Assembly (NCBI RefSeq): GCF_020178975.1
Contig: NZ_JAHXBU010000045.1
Coordinates: 172,455 to 236,454, forward strand
DNA length: 64,000 nucleotides
Direction: 5' to 3'
From: Cesiribacter sp. SM1
GTDB taxonomy: Bacteria > Bacteroidota > Bacteroidia > Cytophagales > Cyclobacteriaceae
The notes beneath the pieces are model-generated. The model saw only the letters and a list, made by a program, of their open reading frames with translations, did not search any database and was not told where the DNA came from. The stretch's first letter is position 1. Each line of letters starts with the position of its first letter. Made by a program: the position numbers and the translations under genes. Shown here piece by piece: positions 63,511 through 64,000 of the stretch.

Positions 63511-63545
63511 AAGGTTCAGAGGCAAAAGTCTCTGAACCTTTTTTA
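63511..63545 (+). terminator. Intrinsic terminator after the HEAT-like fragment
   Basis: AAGGTTCAGAG / CTCTGAACCTT (11-bp perfect arms, 8-nt loop) runs into TTTTTT. It lies 47 nt past the stop. Confidence 0.88.
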
Positions 63546-63687
63546 TTGCTGCCGGAGCAACAGATGCTGTATGGGTATAAACTTTACCGGCCCCGGCGTT
63601 TTTTTGAACAGTCCGCCAGGAATAGATCAACTCAAATTTGACTTTCGCATTAAGATTGAACGCTTCTTCCATCGCCTCTTCAGCAGA

Positions 63688-63726
63688 TTATTACTATTGA
63701 TAACCTTTACTTATGAATAGTAATAA
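63688..63726. repeat. Inverted repeat upstream of DUF2200
   Basis: TTATTACTATT / AATAGTAATAA, 11-bp perfect arms with a 17-nt spacer, about 200 nt upstream of the DUF2200 start. Could be an operator; no T-run. Confidence 0.45.
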
Positions 63727-63928
63727 TTTTGCCAAAAAAAGGGCTACAGCTGGGGTTCTCCATCTTGAATTATATCCAGATTTTCGCAAAATTCAATTGA
63801 CTTGATTCGTGTGAAGGACGGGCTGACTTCCGTTCACATGTATTCGGGGAAAGGTGACAAAAAAATTAATATAGATTTTTGTGTGCAGCAAGAAAAGCTG
63901 CTTTGAAGGTCACATACAGAATATTAAC

Positions 63929-64000
63929 ATGAAAATGCAAGGCATGAACAACTCCGACAAACACGATCAGCGTATAGCAAAAATGACCTTTGCCTCGGTT
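63929..64000 (+). CDS. DUF2200-family protein (5' end only)
   Basis: 24 codons from an ATG at 63929 to the window edge. The stretch HDQRIAKMTFASV matches my recollection of the DUF2200 N-terminus. ATG 63944 (MNNSDKHDQRIAK) is an equally good start. Function of the family unknown. Confidence 0.6.
   Translation, partial: MKMQGMNNSDKHDQRIAKMTFASV

Larger units (their letters stand above)
63464..63928. other. Intergenic stretch before the DUF2200 gene
   Basis: 465 nt with the terminator at 63511-63545 and an inverted repeat at 63688-63726. The rest is AT-rich and has no gene; the promoter of the next gene should lie in its last 150 nt. Confidence 0.5.

Overview
The window looks like a chromosomal segment of a Bacteroidota organism, probably of the Cytophagales. 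The evidence is three SusC/SusD pairs, many Bacteroidota-type lipoproteins, GH92/GH76/GH125 mannan enzymes, DUF1080 proteins, weak ribosome binding sites and a TTTTTG-N19-TATATTTTG promoter-like sequence. No rRNA, tRNA or CRISPR array was seen. Positions 1-48675 are one long glycan-degradation region, read almost entirely leftward (minus strand). Positions 49359-64000 are mixed housekeeping, transport and insertion-sequence remnants.

Region 1 (1-8239, minus): surface lipoprotein with two carboxypeptidase-regulatory-like domains, GH76 endo-alpha-1,6-mannanase, SusC, and a SusD cut by the window edge. Region 2 (9046-23395, minus): SusC, SusD, a strong hairpin, two GH92 alpha-mannosidases, a ROK sugar kinase, a GH43 enzyme and a secreted PHP/CehA-like metallohydrolase. 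Region 3 (23396-34189, minus): DUF1080+PA14 protein, beta-propeller dehydrogenase fused to cytochrome c, DUF1080 lipoprotein, a third GH92, an EEP phosphatase/nuclease, GH125 exo-alpha-1,6-mannosidase and a LacI regulator. A 16-bp operator (GCTAAATCGTTTTAGC) lies upstream of both the region-2 SusC and the region-3 operon.

Region 4 (34636-37398, minus): ROK kinase, aspartylglucosaminidase-type asparaginase and CutC. Region 5 (37996-48675, minus): SusC, SusD, hairpin, serine esterase and two GH29 alpha-L-fucosidases. A divergent LacI-type regulator follows at 49359. A second motif, TGTG-N6-CACA, occurs twice in the divergent SusC/LacI promoter region, once upstream of region 4, and once in degenerate form upstream of the esterase. 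Regions 1-5 together could dismantle mannose-rich, fucosylated N-glycans down to the GlcNAc-Asn bond, or fungal mannan plus N-glycans. They appear to be run by two LacI regulators.

Region 6 (49359-64000): LacI regulator, a MITE-like repeat, a small Cys-rich ORF, a cyclase-family hydrolase, a Crp/Fnr regulator, and a DAHP synthase-chorismate mutase fusion. The fusion is preceded by a short ORF rich in Tyr, Phe and Trp codons and an intrinsic terminator, which is a convincing ribosome-mediated attenuator. Next come a second MITE copy, a frameshifted IS982-family element with matching ends, an IS5-type transposase fragment, an ABC exporter, a SulP transporter/beta-carbonic anhydrase/TetR operon, an ISL3 transposase remnant that truncates a HEAT-like gene, and the start of a DUF2200 gene at the right edge.
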